Part shown: positions 34,074 through 43,291 of the stretch, piece after piece
How the letters are laid out: each line of letters opens with the position of its first letter
How positions within the stretch are numbered: position 1 is the first letter of the stretch
Origin: Streptomyces sp. Ncost-T10-10d
Lineage (GTDB): Bacteria; Actinomycetota; Actinomycetes; Streptomycetales; Streptomycetaceae
Assembly: GCF_900091955.1 (NCBI RefSeq)
Contig: NZ_FMDF01000090.1
Coordinates: forward strand, 1-56,138
Reading direction: 5' to 3'
Length of the DNA: 56,138 nucleotides
The notes under the pieces: generated by a model
The model's database searches: none
The model's input: only the letters and a program-made list of their open reading frames with translations
What the model was told of the DNA's origin: nothing
Position numbers and translations under genes: made by a program

Positions 34074-34844
34074 GGCTCTTCCTCTCGTCCTAGGTGTATT
34101 GCCCTGTGAGGTGGGGGACAGGATTGCGCTTCCGGAAGGGACGCGGCCCGAGCCGCTGGCTGCGGGTTTCCTGCCGTAGTGACGTGCCGGCCGGCCGTGG
34201 ACAACTGTGCCGCGGGCCAAGTGGGCGGTTCAGTGGCGGGAAGCGGGGGCCGTCGGCGCGGCGGCCGTACGAAGGGTGAGTCAGGCCGCCCGCGGTCCCG
34301 CCTCCGCAGTGGTGTCGACCCCGCCCCGGATCAGCTGCGGTCCATGGTGGCGACGCTCGGGCCGGCACCGTTTTGCGGTTGATTGCGTTGCCGCTGTCGG
34401 CAGCACATAAGTGAGATGAGCGGTGAACCCGCCGAGAGGGATGGCATCGGGCCCCTGAATCCGCAGGAGGTGGTCTCGGCCACACGCACAGTGCCTGTGT
34501 CGCGTGGTGATGCGGCTGCCGGGTCGGGAGCGGGGGCGGAAACGCCAGTCACCGAACGAGGTCCGGACGTCGGTGGCCATCGGCCGCCCTGAGGGTGATG
34601 CGGTGCCATGGTGGGCAGCAGACTCCGTGCTCCGGCAATGCCTCCGCACCGTGCACGATGGTGAGCGGGTTGGCTCAGAACAGCGTGAGAGCGGCAAGAA
34701 GGCCCCGTCGATCGGCGTTTCGCTGCGTTGGTCGGAGCTGTCTCACTGCGGAACTCGGCAGACCGGGGCCGGCCCTCGGACGGAGGAACAATCGCCAGGG
34801 AAGCTCGCATGGTGCCCCCCAAAAGAGGTCACATGGGCCGCCGT

Positions 34845-34877
34845 GCCAGTCGGCACCGGTTTCCGGCACCGACTGGC
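34845..34877. terminator. hairpin, possible terminator
   Basis: GCCAGTCGG pairs with CCGACTGGC across a 15-base loop. It lies in gene-free sequence, so which transcript it would end is unclear. Confidence 0.4.
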
Positions 34878-34983
34878 GGATCCAAACCCCTCCCACGGGG
34901 GTGCCCATTGCGGCAGTCACGCCCAGCAGATCCCCCAGGTCTTCACCTCACCTGGATAGCTACGAGACAAATGAGCAGCCGCT

Positions 34984-35018
34984 CCCCCGGGGAGGGTGGG
35001 CGGCCCACCGGTTTGGAT
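34984..35018 (-). repeat. short dispersed repeat, copy 2 (inverted)
   Basis: Reverse complement of the block at 28738-28775: CCCCCGGGGAGGGTGGGCGG and then CCCACCGGTT. Confidence 0.55.
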
Positions 35019-36058
35019 AGTGACAGTTATCCTCTCGGTCACATATGACAGCAACAAAGCTGACGGGCATTCACCCGAATGGCGCAGTTGTAGGAATATG
35101 CTCGTCACTCGCACCGGACCGATCGAAGGCTCCCTGGGCGGGTCCGACATCAATCATTCGGACGAAGTGGTTCATGTGCGTGGGCGGCCCGCGATGCCGT
35201 GAAATCGGTGCCACATGTTTCAACTGTTCCCCTGGTGAATCGCTTCTCCTGATTCCCTTTCATGACGGTCCGCAACGGCCATCCTTGGCGTGATCTGTTC
35301 GGCGTGACCGCGCGGTGGAATTCGATGGGCGGTGGCACCCTATGTCGGAGTCATGTGGTGTCATGACCCCACGACCCTTAAGTTCTACGGCTGTTCACTT
35401 CGGCGTCGTCACCGGCACCCATGTCTCGGCCGAAAACCACACCGCTCGCGCCGGGATCACCCGCAGCATCGCGAATCGGCCTGTCCACGGGGGGTGTGAG
35501 GTGGGCCTGCCGCCGCTGTGAGCAGGCATGTTGCGCAGCGACCCTGACTCCGGCCAACACACTGCGTTCATCATTTGACGCTCGGTCATGGAATAGTGCA
35601 GCCTCGATGCTGCAGCAAATGTAATGGCGTGCCGGCGAAGGGATTGGTCATGGAACTGGTGCCGGATCGGCAGGCTTCCTGTGGTGTCTTCACGTCGGGG
35701 TGAGTGGCATCGGACGACGCTCGCCAGCCACGCCTGTATAACAATCAGCCATTTCCATGTTGTACCTCCCGGTGCATCACCTGGATCCCTCCGGAGAGCG
35801 CATTTATACGGAAATCGAAATCCCTCCCATAGGTAGGTCATCGAGCTTGGCGCTTATGGATGAGGCAAGGGATGTTTCCTTGTCTCCACCGCACCGATTC
35901 AGCCAGATAGTTCCTCGATTGGATACTACTCCGTGCAGTTGGATGAACATGAGGGCAACAGGCACCGGGCGGGCCCCGTGCGCACCCAAGACGTTCCCGT
36001 CCATCTGTGCTCAACCTATTTGGAATTTGAGTCGCTTCAGTCGCTGAAAGGAGTTCGT

Positions 36059-37183
36059 ATGGTTCCTGAGCTGCGCCTATGTGACAGCAACTCAGGCGGG
36101 ACCGGAGCGTCTCAACCGGCAACTCCGTTGCCCGACGCCCCATCGATCGCGCCGTGGTGCGCCCGGCGGAGCCGGCCGGTGCACCCGCTGGCTGCCCGTC
36201 GCAAGACAACACCGGCCAATTGCCACGACTGTCGAACACCGGACCACAGTCACCGCGAGTTCCCGTGCATCCGGGCTGGTCGTTGGCGTCACGGCTTCCA
36301 CGCCGCAACGACCGATGCCGGGTGTATCCGGGCAAGGTCGGCGGAACAGCCTGAGTTCGGGGTTGGTATCGCGTGCGGACCGGCTGGTCCGGTCGGCATC
36401 GAAGTCGATGCCCACGAGACACCGTTGCCCGAGCGGGACCGGCTGCTGCCCGGCATCTCGATTCCCCCTTCGACGTCACTGCAAGAGCTCCAGCATGGAT
36501 TTCACAGTCTCGCGCTCCTCGCGGCGCGGCGGGCTGCGGAGGACCCCGCCCAGGATGTGTCGACGCTGCGGGTGCGTACTCCGTCCGGAGGGCTCCACAT
36601 CTGGTACGCCGCTGCGCCGGGGCACACCTGGCGGCGTTCGGCGGGCTCAAGTCCGGTCCGGGCGCTGGCCCGGCAAGTGGATGTAGGTGCCCACGGCGGT
36701 GACATCCTCGCACCCGGGACAAGGACAGCCGTCGGAACGTACCAGGCTCTCGACCCGATGCACCGCCCGGCGCGACTGCCGGACTGGCTCGCCGTCGAGC
36801 TCGTCAGGACCGGCCACTGTCCGGCGCCACCTGCCCAGCGGGACCGCGTCACGCCTGTGCCGCAGCGTGCCCGGGAGACCGTCCTGGCCGCAGGCGGCAG
36901 CTTGCGCGTCGCCGAAGCGACTCCGGCTACCGTCCTGGCCCCGGCCTTTGACTGCACCGCTGTGACAGAAGGGGCACGTTTCAGTGCCCAGCTCAACCGA
37001 GCCGCCTACACCGTGGACGGCCTGGTCGCCACAGGCCGCCTGGCAGCGTTGCACGCCGAAGCGGCCCTTGTGGCGGCCGCGGTTCAAGTGTGCCCGGGCC
37101 GGGAGCGCCGGACATTGCGCGTCATCCAGCCCGGGATGCTTGCGGGCAGCCGCCGTCCCCTCGACCTGGGAGGCCGGAGGTGA
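36059..37183 (+). CDS. bifunctional DNA primase/polymerase (Prim-Pol), active site altered
   Basis: Predicted 374-aa archaeo-eukaryotic-type primase/polymerase. The N-terminal HPLAARRKTTPANCHDCRTP is the zinc-like start; FGVGIACGPAGPVGIEVDAH is the metal-binding strand; STLRVRTPSGGLHIWYAAAP supplies the nucleotide-binding His; ALARQVDVGAHGGDILAPGT is the second acidic strand. Homologues normally have DxD (IDVDAH); here the first Asp is Glu. ATG 36059 follows AAGGAG, so the longer frame is dropped. It overlaps the helicase gene by 4 bases. Together they resemble plasmid or phage-satellite replication proteins. Confidence 0.85.
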   Translation: MVPELRLCDSNSGGTGASQPATPLPDAPSIAPWCARRSRPVHPLAARRKTTPANCHDCRTPDHSHREFPCIRAGRWRHGFHAATTDAGCIRARSAEQPEFGVGIACGPAGPVGIEVDAHETPLPERDRLLPGISIPPSTSLQELQHGFHSLALLAARRAAEDPAQDVSTLRVRTPSGGLHIWYAAAPGHTWRRSAGSSPVRALARQVDVGAHGGDILAPGTRTAVGTYQALDPMHRPARLPDWLAVELVRTGHCPAPPAQRDRVTPVPQRARETVLAAGGSLRVAEATPATVLAPAFDCTAVTEGARFSAQLNRAAYTVDGLVATGRLAALHAEAALVAAAVQVCPGRERRTLRVIQPGMLAGSRRPLDLGGRR

Positions 37184-38700
37184 ATCACGCACCGAGCCAC
37201 GACGATGCGCCGTTCGACCCTCAAGAGGTCGCGCGCCAGATTCTGCTCGGCCCGCCCGCCAACACCGTCCCGGCGCAGGCCACCAAGAGAGCTGTTCCGA
37301 CGGGGATGCGGGCAACCGGGCACGGTCTGCTGCCCGACACCCTCAGTGACCGTGGCAACGCCAAGCTGTTCGTCGACTTGTACGGGCGGGACTTCAGGCA
37401 TGTGCCGGGCCTGGGCTGGTACCGGTGGTCGGGCTACCGGTGGGAGTTCGACGAGGACGACACCGTACTGTGGGCGGCCGGTGAGATGGCCGAGAGACTG
37501 GCGGAGACCGACCCGCACGGGCGGCACAGCGAGGCGGAGCTGCGCCGGCACCGCCGACGAGCTCTGGCTACGTCCGGAATGAGGGCCATGCTGATACAGG
37601 CCAAGGCCGCACCGGGGATGGTTCTCAACGCTTCGCTGCTGAACGCGGATCCCTATGCGCTGTGCACGCCGCACGGGGTGATCGACCTACACACAGGTCT
37701 GGTCGCCGCGCCGGATCCGGAGAGGCACTTCCACTCGCGTGCCACGAGCGTCGAAGCCCGGCCGATGGGAACACCGCGCTGGCAGCGGTTCCTGACTGAC
37801 ACGTTCGGCGACGACGCCGACGGCCGTCAGGTGATCGACTTCCTGCACGAGCTGCTGGGTTACTCGATCACCGGGGAAGTCGGCGCGCGGGTCATTCCGT
37901 TCCTGTACGGAAAGGGGAGGAACGGCAAGAGCGTTCTTCTGGACGTCATGGTCAATCTCATGGGCGATTACGCGGATGCCGCCCCGCCCGGTTTCCTGAT
38001 GGCCCGGTCGTACGAAGGGCACCCCACCGATCTCGCCGAGCTGCATGGCCGACGCATCATCGTCTGCTCCGAACTCAAGCCCGGCGACCGCTTCGACGAG
38101 TCTCGCGTCAAGTTACTGACTGGCGGAGACCGGATCAAGGCCCGCAGGATGCGGCAGGACTTCTTCAGTTTCGCCCCCACCCATAAACTGTGGCTGCACG
38201 GCAATCACCGCCCCGAGGTCGGCGCGGGCGGCTACGCGTTCCGGAGCCGGATGAGGCTGATCCCGTTCGAGCGGATCGTCGCTGACGACCGGAAGGCCGA
38301 GAACCTCGCCGACGTCCTGGTCACCGAAGAAGGGCCCGGCATCCTGCACTGGCTCGTCACCGGCGCGCGCCACTATCTGAACGGCCCTCGCGATCTGACC
38401 GGCCCCACGCAAGTGCGCACCGCCACCTCCGCGTATGTGGAGACCGAAGACCACACGGGCCGGTTCCTGGGCGAATGCTGCACCGTGGACCCCGCCCTGC
38501 GTGCGGAACAGACCCAGCTCTACAGCAGCTACCGGAACTGGTGCCGGATCCAGGGCGCCAACCCGATCTCCTCACGGGCGTTCGCCGCACGTGTGCGTGA
38601 GACCGTCGGCATCGCCACACCCAAGAAGATGATCCTGTCCAACCAGCGCAAGTTCTACCCCGGTATCGGGCTGATTTCTGATTCCGGAGAGAAAGCATGA
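37180..38700 (+). CDS. phage/plasmid primase-helicase, D5/P4 family SF3 helicase
   Basis: Predicted 506-aa protein. Residues 60-250 form the D5_N region (LSDRGNAKLFVDLYGRDFRH, WYRWSGYRWEFDEDDTVLWA); the SF3 helicase follows with Walker A PFLYGKGRNGKSVLLDVMVN, Walker B RRIIVCSELKPGDRFDESRV and sensor WLHGNHRPEVG. The C-terminal part (YSSYRNWCRIQGANPISSRA) is the winged-helix DNA-binding end. Codon 312 is TTA (38113-38115), so translation should need the bldA tRNA. GTG 37180 overlaps the primase stop and GGAGG precedes it. The next gene overlaps by 4 bases, so a three-gene operon is clear. Confidence 0.92.
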   Translation: MNHAPSHDDAPFDPQEVARQILLGPPANTVPAQATKRAVPTGMRATGHGLLPDTLSDRGNAKLFVDLYGRDFRHVPGLGWYRWSGYRWEFDEDDTVLWAAGEMAERLAETDPHGRHSEAELRRHRRRALATSGMRAMLIQAKAAPGMVLNASLLNADPYALCTPHGVIDLHTGLVAAPDPERHFHSRATSVEARPMGTPRWQRFLTDTFGDDADGRQVIDFLHELLGYSITGEVGARVIPFLYGKGRNGKSVLLDVMVNLMGDYADAAPPGFLMARSYEGHPTDLAELHGRRIIVCSELKPGDRFDESRVKLLTGGDRIKARRMRQDFFSFAPTHKLWLHGNHRPEVGAGGYAFRSRMRLIPFERIVADDRKAENLADVLVTEEGPGILHWLVTGARHYLNGPRDLTGPTQVRTATSAYVETEDHTGRFLGECCTVDPALRAEQTQLYSSYRNWCRIQGANPISSRAFAARVRETVGIATPKKMILSNQRKFYPGIGLISDSGEKA

Positions 38701-39080
38701 GCGTCCTCATCGAGCCCGGTCAACTCGCCCATGAGAACGCCCTCGTCTGGCTCGAAAACACCGACGCGCTCGAGTATGTCCGCCAGAGCCTTGACCGGCT
38801 CCCCACCCGTCGCGGAAAACCCGCGTACCACCGGGACGGCCGTATGGTCGGCTATGCCGTGCTCGGCCCCACCTCCCGCTCCTCACGCGCCTCAGGCACC
38901 TTCCTGCGCCGCGTCTTCTGGCTCCTGCCCCACGACCGTGATGGGCAGCCCGACGGTCTCTACGCCTCCGGCGCGCCGTCCGAAGCCGTCGACCCCCGCA
39001 CCCTCGCCCCTCGCGTCAAGGGCTGCAAAACCCGGCGCTCCGAGGGCGGGCCGCTGTCCGATTCTCCTCGCAGCCTCTGA
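38697..39080 (+). CDS. small protein of the primase-helicase operon
   Basis: Predicted 127-aa protein with ATGA overlap to the helicase gene. The body reads HENALVWLENTDALEYVRQS, LPTRRGKPAYHRDGRMVGYA and TFLRRVFWLLPHDRDGQPDG. No known domain is recognised. The last 25 residues (Lys/Arg/Ser-rich) look less natural and may reflect a frameshift or altered end. Its conserved place after the helicase suggests a DNA-binding accessory role, but that is inference. Confidence 0.65.
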   Translation: MSVLIEPGQLAHENALVWLENTDALEYVRQSLDRLPTRRGKPAYHRDGRMVGYAVLGPTSRSSRASGTFLRRVFWLLPHDRDGQPDGLYASGAPSEAVDPRTLAPRVKGCKTRRSEGGPLSDSPRSL

Positions 39081-39220
39081 TCTGCACTTTCTGGTCCAGG
39101 AGCCAGGCAGCGACTGGGACCCGCCGGGTCGCTCCGCCCCGTATCCTCTCGCCCCTGCGGGTCCGACAACAGCGAAATACGGTACGGGGGTTGGCCGACC
39201 ACGGCTCTACACTGTCGGTC

Positions 39221-39880
39221 ATGACGCGGAGCCCTTTTGACCTGGTGATCTTCGACTGTGACGGTGTGCTGGTGGACAGTGAGCGAATATGCGTCAAAGT
39301 GGACGCAGCGATCACGGCTGACCTGGGGTGCTCGTTCACCGAGGCCGAGATCATAGAGCGGTTCGTGGGCTCGTCCACCGAGGTTTACACGGCCGCCGTG
39401 GAGGAACGGCTCGGACGGCGGCTGGAGAAGGACTGGCAGCAGCAGTACGAGCATCTGTACCGGGCAGCCTTTGAAGCCGAACTGACCGCTGTCGACGGCA
39501 TCGCAGAGGCTTTGAACGGCCTCACCACACCCGTCTGCGTCGCTTCGAACGGCGACCGCGACGGCGTCAGACGAAATCTGGAGATCGTCGCGTTGAGCGA
39601 CCACTTCACGGGGCGCATCTTCAGCGCCGACGACGTCTCGACAGGCAAGCCTGCTCCCGATCTCTTCCTTCACGCGGCCCGCTCCATGGGCGTGGACCCC
39701 GGGCGGTGCGCGGTGATCGAGGACAGCGCGTACGGAGTCCAGGCAGCCCGTGCCGCCGGAATGCTGGCCTTCGGGTACTGCGGCGGTCTCACGTCGGCAT
39801 CGCGACTGGAAGGACCAGGTACCACCGTGTTCGACGACATGCGCGAACTGCCCGGACTGTTGGCGACCGCCCCTCACTGA
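39221..39880 (+). CDS. HAD-superfamily phosphatase/phosphoglucomutase-like protein
   Basis: Predicted 219-aa HAD-IA hydrolase. Motif I is VIFDCDGVLVDSERI (nucleophile Asp and acid/base Asp), motif II VCVASNGDRDGV, motif III Lys in STGKPAPDLFLHAARSMGVD, and motif IV CAVIEDSAYGVQAARAAGM. It is most like beta-phosphoglucomutase or sugar-phosphatase proteins. ATG 39221 begins 10 codons inside the longest frame, at the conserved start. It is a single gene after the primase operon with its own short leader. Confidence 0.9.
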   Translation: MTRSPFDLVIFDCDGVLVDSERICVKVDAAITADLGCSFTEAEIIERFVGSSTEVYTAAVEERLGRRLEKDWQQQYEHLYRAAFEAELTAVDGIAEALNGLTTPVCVASNGDRDGVRRNLEIVALSDHFTGRIFSADDVSTGKPAPDLFLHAARSMGVDPGRCAVIEDSAYGVQAARAAGMLAFGYCGGLTSASRLEGPGTTVFDDMRELPGLLATAPH

Positions 39881-39998
39881 ACATCTGCAGAGCCGCGCCG
39901 CCAACCACCCGAAAGACATGTCCATCGCGGACAACAACAGCCACACGGGCCACGCACCAGATCGCCAACGCACAGCAGTCTCTGCACCGTGGTGGTCT

Positions 39999-40647
39999 TC
40001 ACTGCTCGTTGAAGCGGTAGGTGGCGCTGTTGGCGGCCGTCGTCGCCAGTACGCCGGCAGCGGCCAGATCACGGAGGGGTTGCCGGGCCCGCTTGTCGGT
40101 GACTTCGTGTCCGGCGTCCTGGAGCGCGGTCACGGCCCGGCGCGTGTCCCAGGAGCCGCCGAGTGCGCAGACCGGCTTCTCCGGGGCTTCCCTCTGGGTC
40201 GTGCGCTACTCGTACCACGCCTCGGGGGCGGCGTTGTGTCCACAGAGGCTGGCGTTCTTGTCGTCGCGGCGGTCGTCGGCGGGCGCATAGCCGCCACGCG
40301 CCACTACCAGTTTGACGACGCGGCGGGCGCGCTGGGGCAGGGATCGGTAGTACTGCCCTGCTCGTGCCACGGTCCAGGTTGCGTCGAGTTCGACGTCAGG
40401 TGGCGTACTCGGTGAGCAATGCCAGGAGACGCTCCTGAAATTCCTCGGCGGGTTGGCCGATGGCAGCGTAAGCCTCAATGCTCCTCCCGTTGCCTAAGAT
40501 GTGTTGAGACGTACTTCTTACGAGGAGGCCGTAGAGGGTCGATTCCGAAATCGTCTGTCGGACCGTCAAGTCAGTTAAATAGGAGCGAACGTGACGACAA
40601 GTCAGTTCGACATGCGACCCCAAATTCACGATGAGCTCATATGTCAA
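39999..40647 (-). pseudogene. unidentified gene broken by frameshifts
   Basis: Three consecutive minus-strand frames read as one protein: MTYELIVNLGSHVELTCRHV to RLLALLTEYAT, then DATWTVARAGQYYRSLPQRA to RGGYAPADD, then DTRRAVTALQDAGHEVTDKR to NSATYRFNEQ with stop at 39999. At least two frameshifts separate them. The first part has two TTA codons and lower GC. The start is uncertain (TTG 40647 or a later GTG). I do not recognise the family; a small winged-helix or DUF6416-like regulator is possible. Confidence 0.5.
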
Positions 40648-40670
40648 GAGTCATGCCGAGGGGAGAAAAC

Positions 40671-41207
40671 ATGCCGAAGGGCAGAGACTCGCGCCCACTG
40701 CTCTTCCTCGATGTGGACGGCCCGCTGAACCCGTACGATGCTGCACCGCACAAGCGGCCTGAGGGGTACAGCACGCATCGCATGCGACCGACCGGCTGGG
40801 AGAACCCGTGGACAAAGCCCCTGCGGGTGTGGCTGAACCACGACCATGGCGCACAGCTTCTTTCGTTGCCCTACGAGCTGGTATGGGCAACCACTTGGAG
40901 GGCAGAGGCGAACGAGTGGATCGGTCCGCACCTTGGGCTGCCTGCATTGCCGTTCGTCGACTGGCCCGCGACACCGGAAACCGACGCGCGCCTGCACTGG
41001 AAGACTCGAGCGCTGGTGCAGTACGCCGCCGGCCGCGCGTTCGCCTGGGTAGATGATGAACTCGGCCCCGAGGACCGGGAATGGCTCGGAGTTCACCATG
41101 ATGCGCCCACGCTTCTGCACTGGATCAATCCGCGTCTCGGTCTCTTGCCGGATGACTTCGCTGTCCTCGCGAACTGGGCGACGGCTCTGCCCGACGCGGC
41201 AGCGTGA
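40671..41207 (+). CDS. HAD domain-containing protein
   Basis: Predicted 178-aa HAD-like hydrolase of the short actinomycete type. Motif I is LLFLDVDGPLNPYDA, the middle YELVWATTWRAEANEWIGPH gives motif II, and FAWVDDELGPEDREWLG is motif IV with two acidic residues. ATG 40671 with GAGGGGAGAAAAC upstream is preferred over an ATG 30 bases earlier. Its start region faces the broken minus-strand gene. Substrate unknown. Confidence 0.85.
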   Translation: MPKGRDSRPLLFLDVDGPLNPYDAAPHKRPEGYSTHRMRPTGWENPWTKPLRVWLNHDHGAQLLSLPYELVWATTWRAEANEWIGPHLGLPALPFVDWPATPETDARLHWKTRALVQYAAGRAFAWVDDELGPEDREWLGVHHDAPTLLHWINPRLGLLPDDFAVLANWATALPDAAA

Positions 41208-41519
41208 CCGAGCACGCCCTCGACGGCCGACTGCCAGCCGCCGCTTACGTCCGCCCGCTTCTGTCCACCGGATGCGACGACGACCTTCGTTTTCGCCTCG
41301 CCGCACTCGATACAGCAAGATGCGTTTGTCGACTTCCTCCGGAACCGCGAGAAGCGCGCGTACGCGACGATCGATCGGAAGCTCGTTGGTGTCGCCGTTA
41401 CCCTGCGCACCCAGTACGGCGTCGTCATCGACCCCGAAGGCATAAAATCGGCACAGGAACTCCTGAAGACTGTCACCGTCGGGGCGAGGAGCCGAAGTGC
41501 CCGCCACGGCAAGGCGCCG
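41208..41519 (+). pseudogene. start-less coding fragment, unidentified
   Basis: The plus-strand frame from about 41283 reads FVFASPHSIQQDAFVDFLRN, REKRAYATIDRKLVGVAVTL and QYGVVIDPEGIKSAQELLKT, with good codon bias but no start codon. It runs into an integrase fragment. I cannot name the family. Confidence 0.4.
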
Positions 41520-41790
41520 GCGACATCTTCAGTGTCCGGGTCCGGGCGAAGACACTGCTGGGTTTCGCCATCGCTGTGCGCCGGGCCGAACTGGCCGGTC
41601 TGCGGCCGCGGAACATCGCCGAAGAAACGGGCGGCAACGGACTGTGGGATGATGTCCGGGTCTCCAAGACCGGATCCCTGCACGGTGCCGGTTCCGTACG
41701 GTGCGAACCCGGAAACCTGACCCCTACGGGCATGGCGAGCGTGGGTCGAGACGGCGCAGATCGCCGCTCCGGACCAGCACGCGTGGCGTG
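41520..41790 (+). pseudogene. tyrosine recombinase/integrase fragment
   Basis: RVRAKTLLGFAIAVRRAELA and GLRPRNIAEETGG match the start of the integrase catalytic domain (with the first catalytic Arg in RRAEL), continuing as VRVSKTG; the next part, CTVPVPYGANPET, lies in another frame. The enzyme is cut at both ends and frameshifted. Confidence 0.65.
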
Positions 41791-41816
41791 ATCAAGAACC
41801 CTACAAGCCTTCTTGG

Positions 41817-42401
41817 CTAGAGGCGGCGTGCCGCAACAACCGCTGAACTGGCTGGTGTTGTGAGTATTTCGGTGGCGTCCAGCGCTGGATGAGTGAGGTA
41901 GAACAGGCGGAGCTCATCCACTTCGCCATCGAAACGAGGCGGCCAGTGGGGCGAGGGAGTGAAGTCGTCCAGGATGAGAAGACCACCGGGAGCAAGCAGC
42001 TCGACGACCCCCTGGGGGTCGTCACGCTTGCCCCCGCCGTCGCAGAAGAAGACGTCGAAGGGGGCATGGTGCTCGAGCAGCCGCCAGTCCCCGGTGAGAA
42101 CGCTGACGCGCTTGTCGTCCGCGAAGACCTCGGCCGCTCGACGGGCAAGCTCCTCGTCACGCTCTACGGTGATCAGCCGTGCACCGGAGCCAAGGCCACT
42201 GTGCAGCCAGGCAGTGCCCACTCCCGAGCCGGTGCCGCTCTCCGCGATGATCCCGTGGGGTTTTGCAGCAGCAGCCAGGCTGAGCAACCTGCCCACTTCA
42301 GGGATGCAACTCTTCTTGAAGCCCGCCTCGGCGGCGACTCGCTCTGCGGCCACCACGCGAGGCGGAACCGCACGTTCTTTGGTGATCACGGCCCCCCTCA
42401 T
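41817..42401 (-). CDS. O-methyltransferase-like SAM-dependent enzyme
   Basis: Predicted 194-aa protein. Following an N-terminal helical cap (ERVAAEAGFKKSCIPEVGRL), motif I is IIAESGTGSGVGTAWLHSGL, motif II RLITVERDEELARRAAEVFA, then FDVFFCDGGGKRDD and LLAPGGLLILDDFTPSPHWP. This pattern is that of small class I (catechol-O-methyltransferase-like) enzymes, though the chemistry is unknown. The start may be ATG 42401 or a GTG 9 bases upstream. Upstream sequence is debris. Confidence 0.82.
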   Translation of the reverse strand: MRGAVITKERAVPPRVVAAERVAAEAGFKKSCIPEVGRLLSLAAAAKPHGIIAESGTGSGVGTAWLHSGLGSGARLITVERDEELARRAAEVFADDKRVSVLTGDWRLLEHHAPFDVFFCDGGGKRDDPQGVVELLAPGGLLILDDFTPSPHWPPRFDGEVDELRLFYLTHPALDATEILTTPASSAVVAARRL

Positions 42402-42849
42402 GGTGAACACGATGGTACCGCCAGCGAAGGTGTCCGAACAGATCATTGCCTGTCCGGACCCCGGCGAAAGGCGAGGCGGCCGAGGCCGTAGACGCCGGCC
42501 AGACAGACAGCGGCTTGGTTGTGGCCGAGTTGTCCGGCGGCGGGATAGCGGTTGGCGAATTGGCTTGCGCCTGCACGGCGTGCGTCGCCCTCGGACAGCA
42601 ACTGCATGGAAAAGCGTAGAGGCCGGCGAGGACACCGCCGATCAGAGGCAAGGTCGTGACGGTCGTTTTGAGGGCGTCATTGATGTTGACCAGTTCGTCA
42701 CAACACCCTACTGGGAGCCGAGGGAGGCGGCGCTGCGTCGGGTCTCCGCGAGGTGGACGTCGACGTACCGCGCGAGGGTCAGCGCGTCCCGGGGGTCGTC
42801 GGCCTGGAAGGTGATGCGACGGATCAGGCTGACTCCGTCGAGCTCGACC
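42402..42849. other. debris of other genes next to an IS5 fragment
   Basis: The minus strand contains VELDGVSLIRRITFQADDPR and DALTLARYVDVHLAETRRS (about 42717-42860), apparently the C-terminus of a lost gene cut by the IS5 sequence. The rest has no coding bias. Confidence 0.4.
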
Positions 42850-43242
42850 ACCGCCGGACAGCGCGGCGACTCCACTCAGTTCGAGCCCGTTCTGAAGAAG
42901 GTCCATGTCGCCCGCCTGGGTTCGGGGCGTCCGCGGACCCGGCCCGACCGGGTCTGCGCCGACAAAGCGTATGCGTCCCGAAAGAACCGCGCCTACCTGC
43001 GCCGACGCGGCAACCGCTGCACCATCCCGGATAAGGCCGACCAGACCCGCAACCGCAAGAAGCTCGGCTCGCGTGGTGGCCGGCTGCCCAAGTTCGACGC
43101 CGAGGACTACAAGGCCCGGCACGCGGTCGAGTGCGGCATTGATCGCCTCAAAAGGCACCGCGCTATGGCCACGAGATACGACAAGGTCGCGATCCGCTAC
43201 GAGGCCACTGTCCTCGTAGCGGCCATCAGCGAGTGGCTGTGA
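42850..43242 (+). pseudogene. IS5-family transposase, C-terminal half
   Basis: TAGQRGDSTQFEPVLKKVHV, DRVCADKAYASRKNRAYLRR (the catalytic Asp strand), NRKKLGSRGGRLPKFDAEDY and AVECGIDRLKRHRAMATRYD (catalytic Glu) are the second half of an IS5-family DDE transposase. The N-terminal half is absent, so it is inactive unless complemented. Confidence 0.82.
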
Positions 43243-43291
43243 CCAGCACCGTCAGGAAAGGCGGGCGGAGGGCCAGTGGAGTTCAGGTGGT

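Larger units (their letters stand above)
34074..36058. other. 2-kb gene-poor stretch upstream of the primase operon
   Basis: No frame here has convincing codon bias or a known domain. The part from about 35,000 is visibly richer in A and T than its surroundings. It contains a hairpin at 34845-34877, a dispersed repeat at 34984-35018 and a small palindrome (GTGGTGTCATGACCCCAC near 35353). It may hold the promoter and control region of the replication-type operon, or be remains of an element. Confidence 0.45.
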
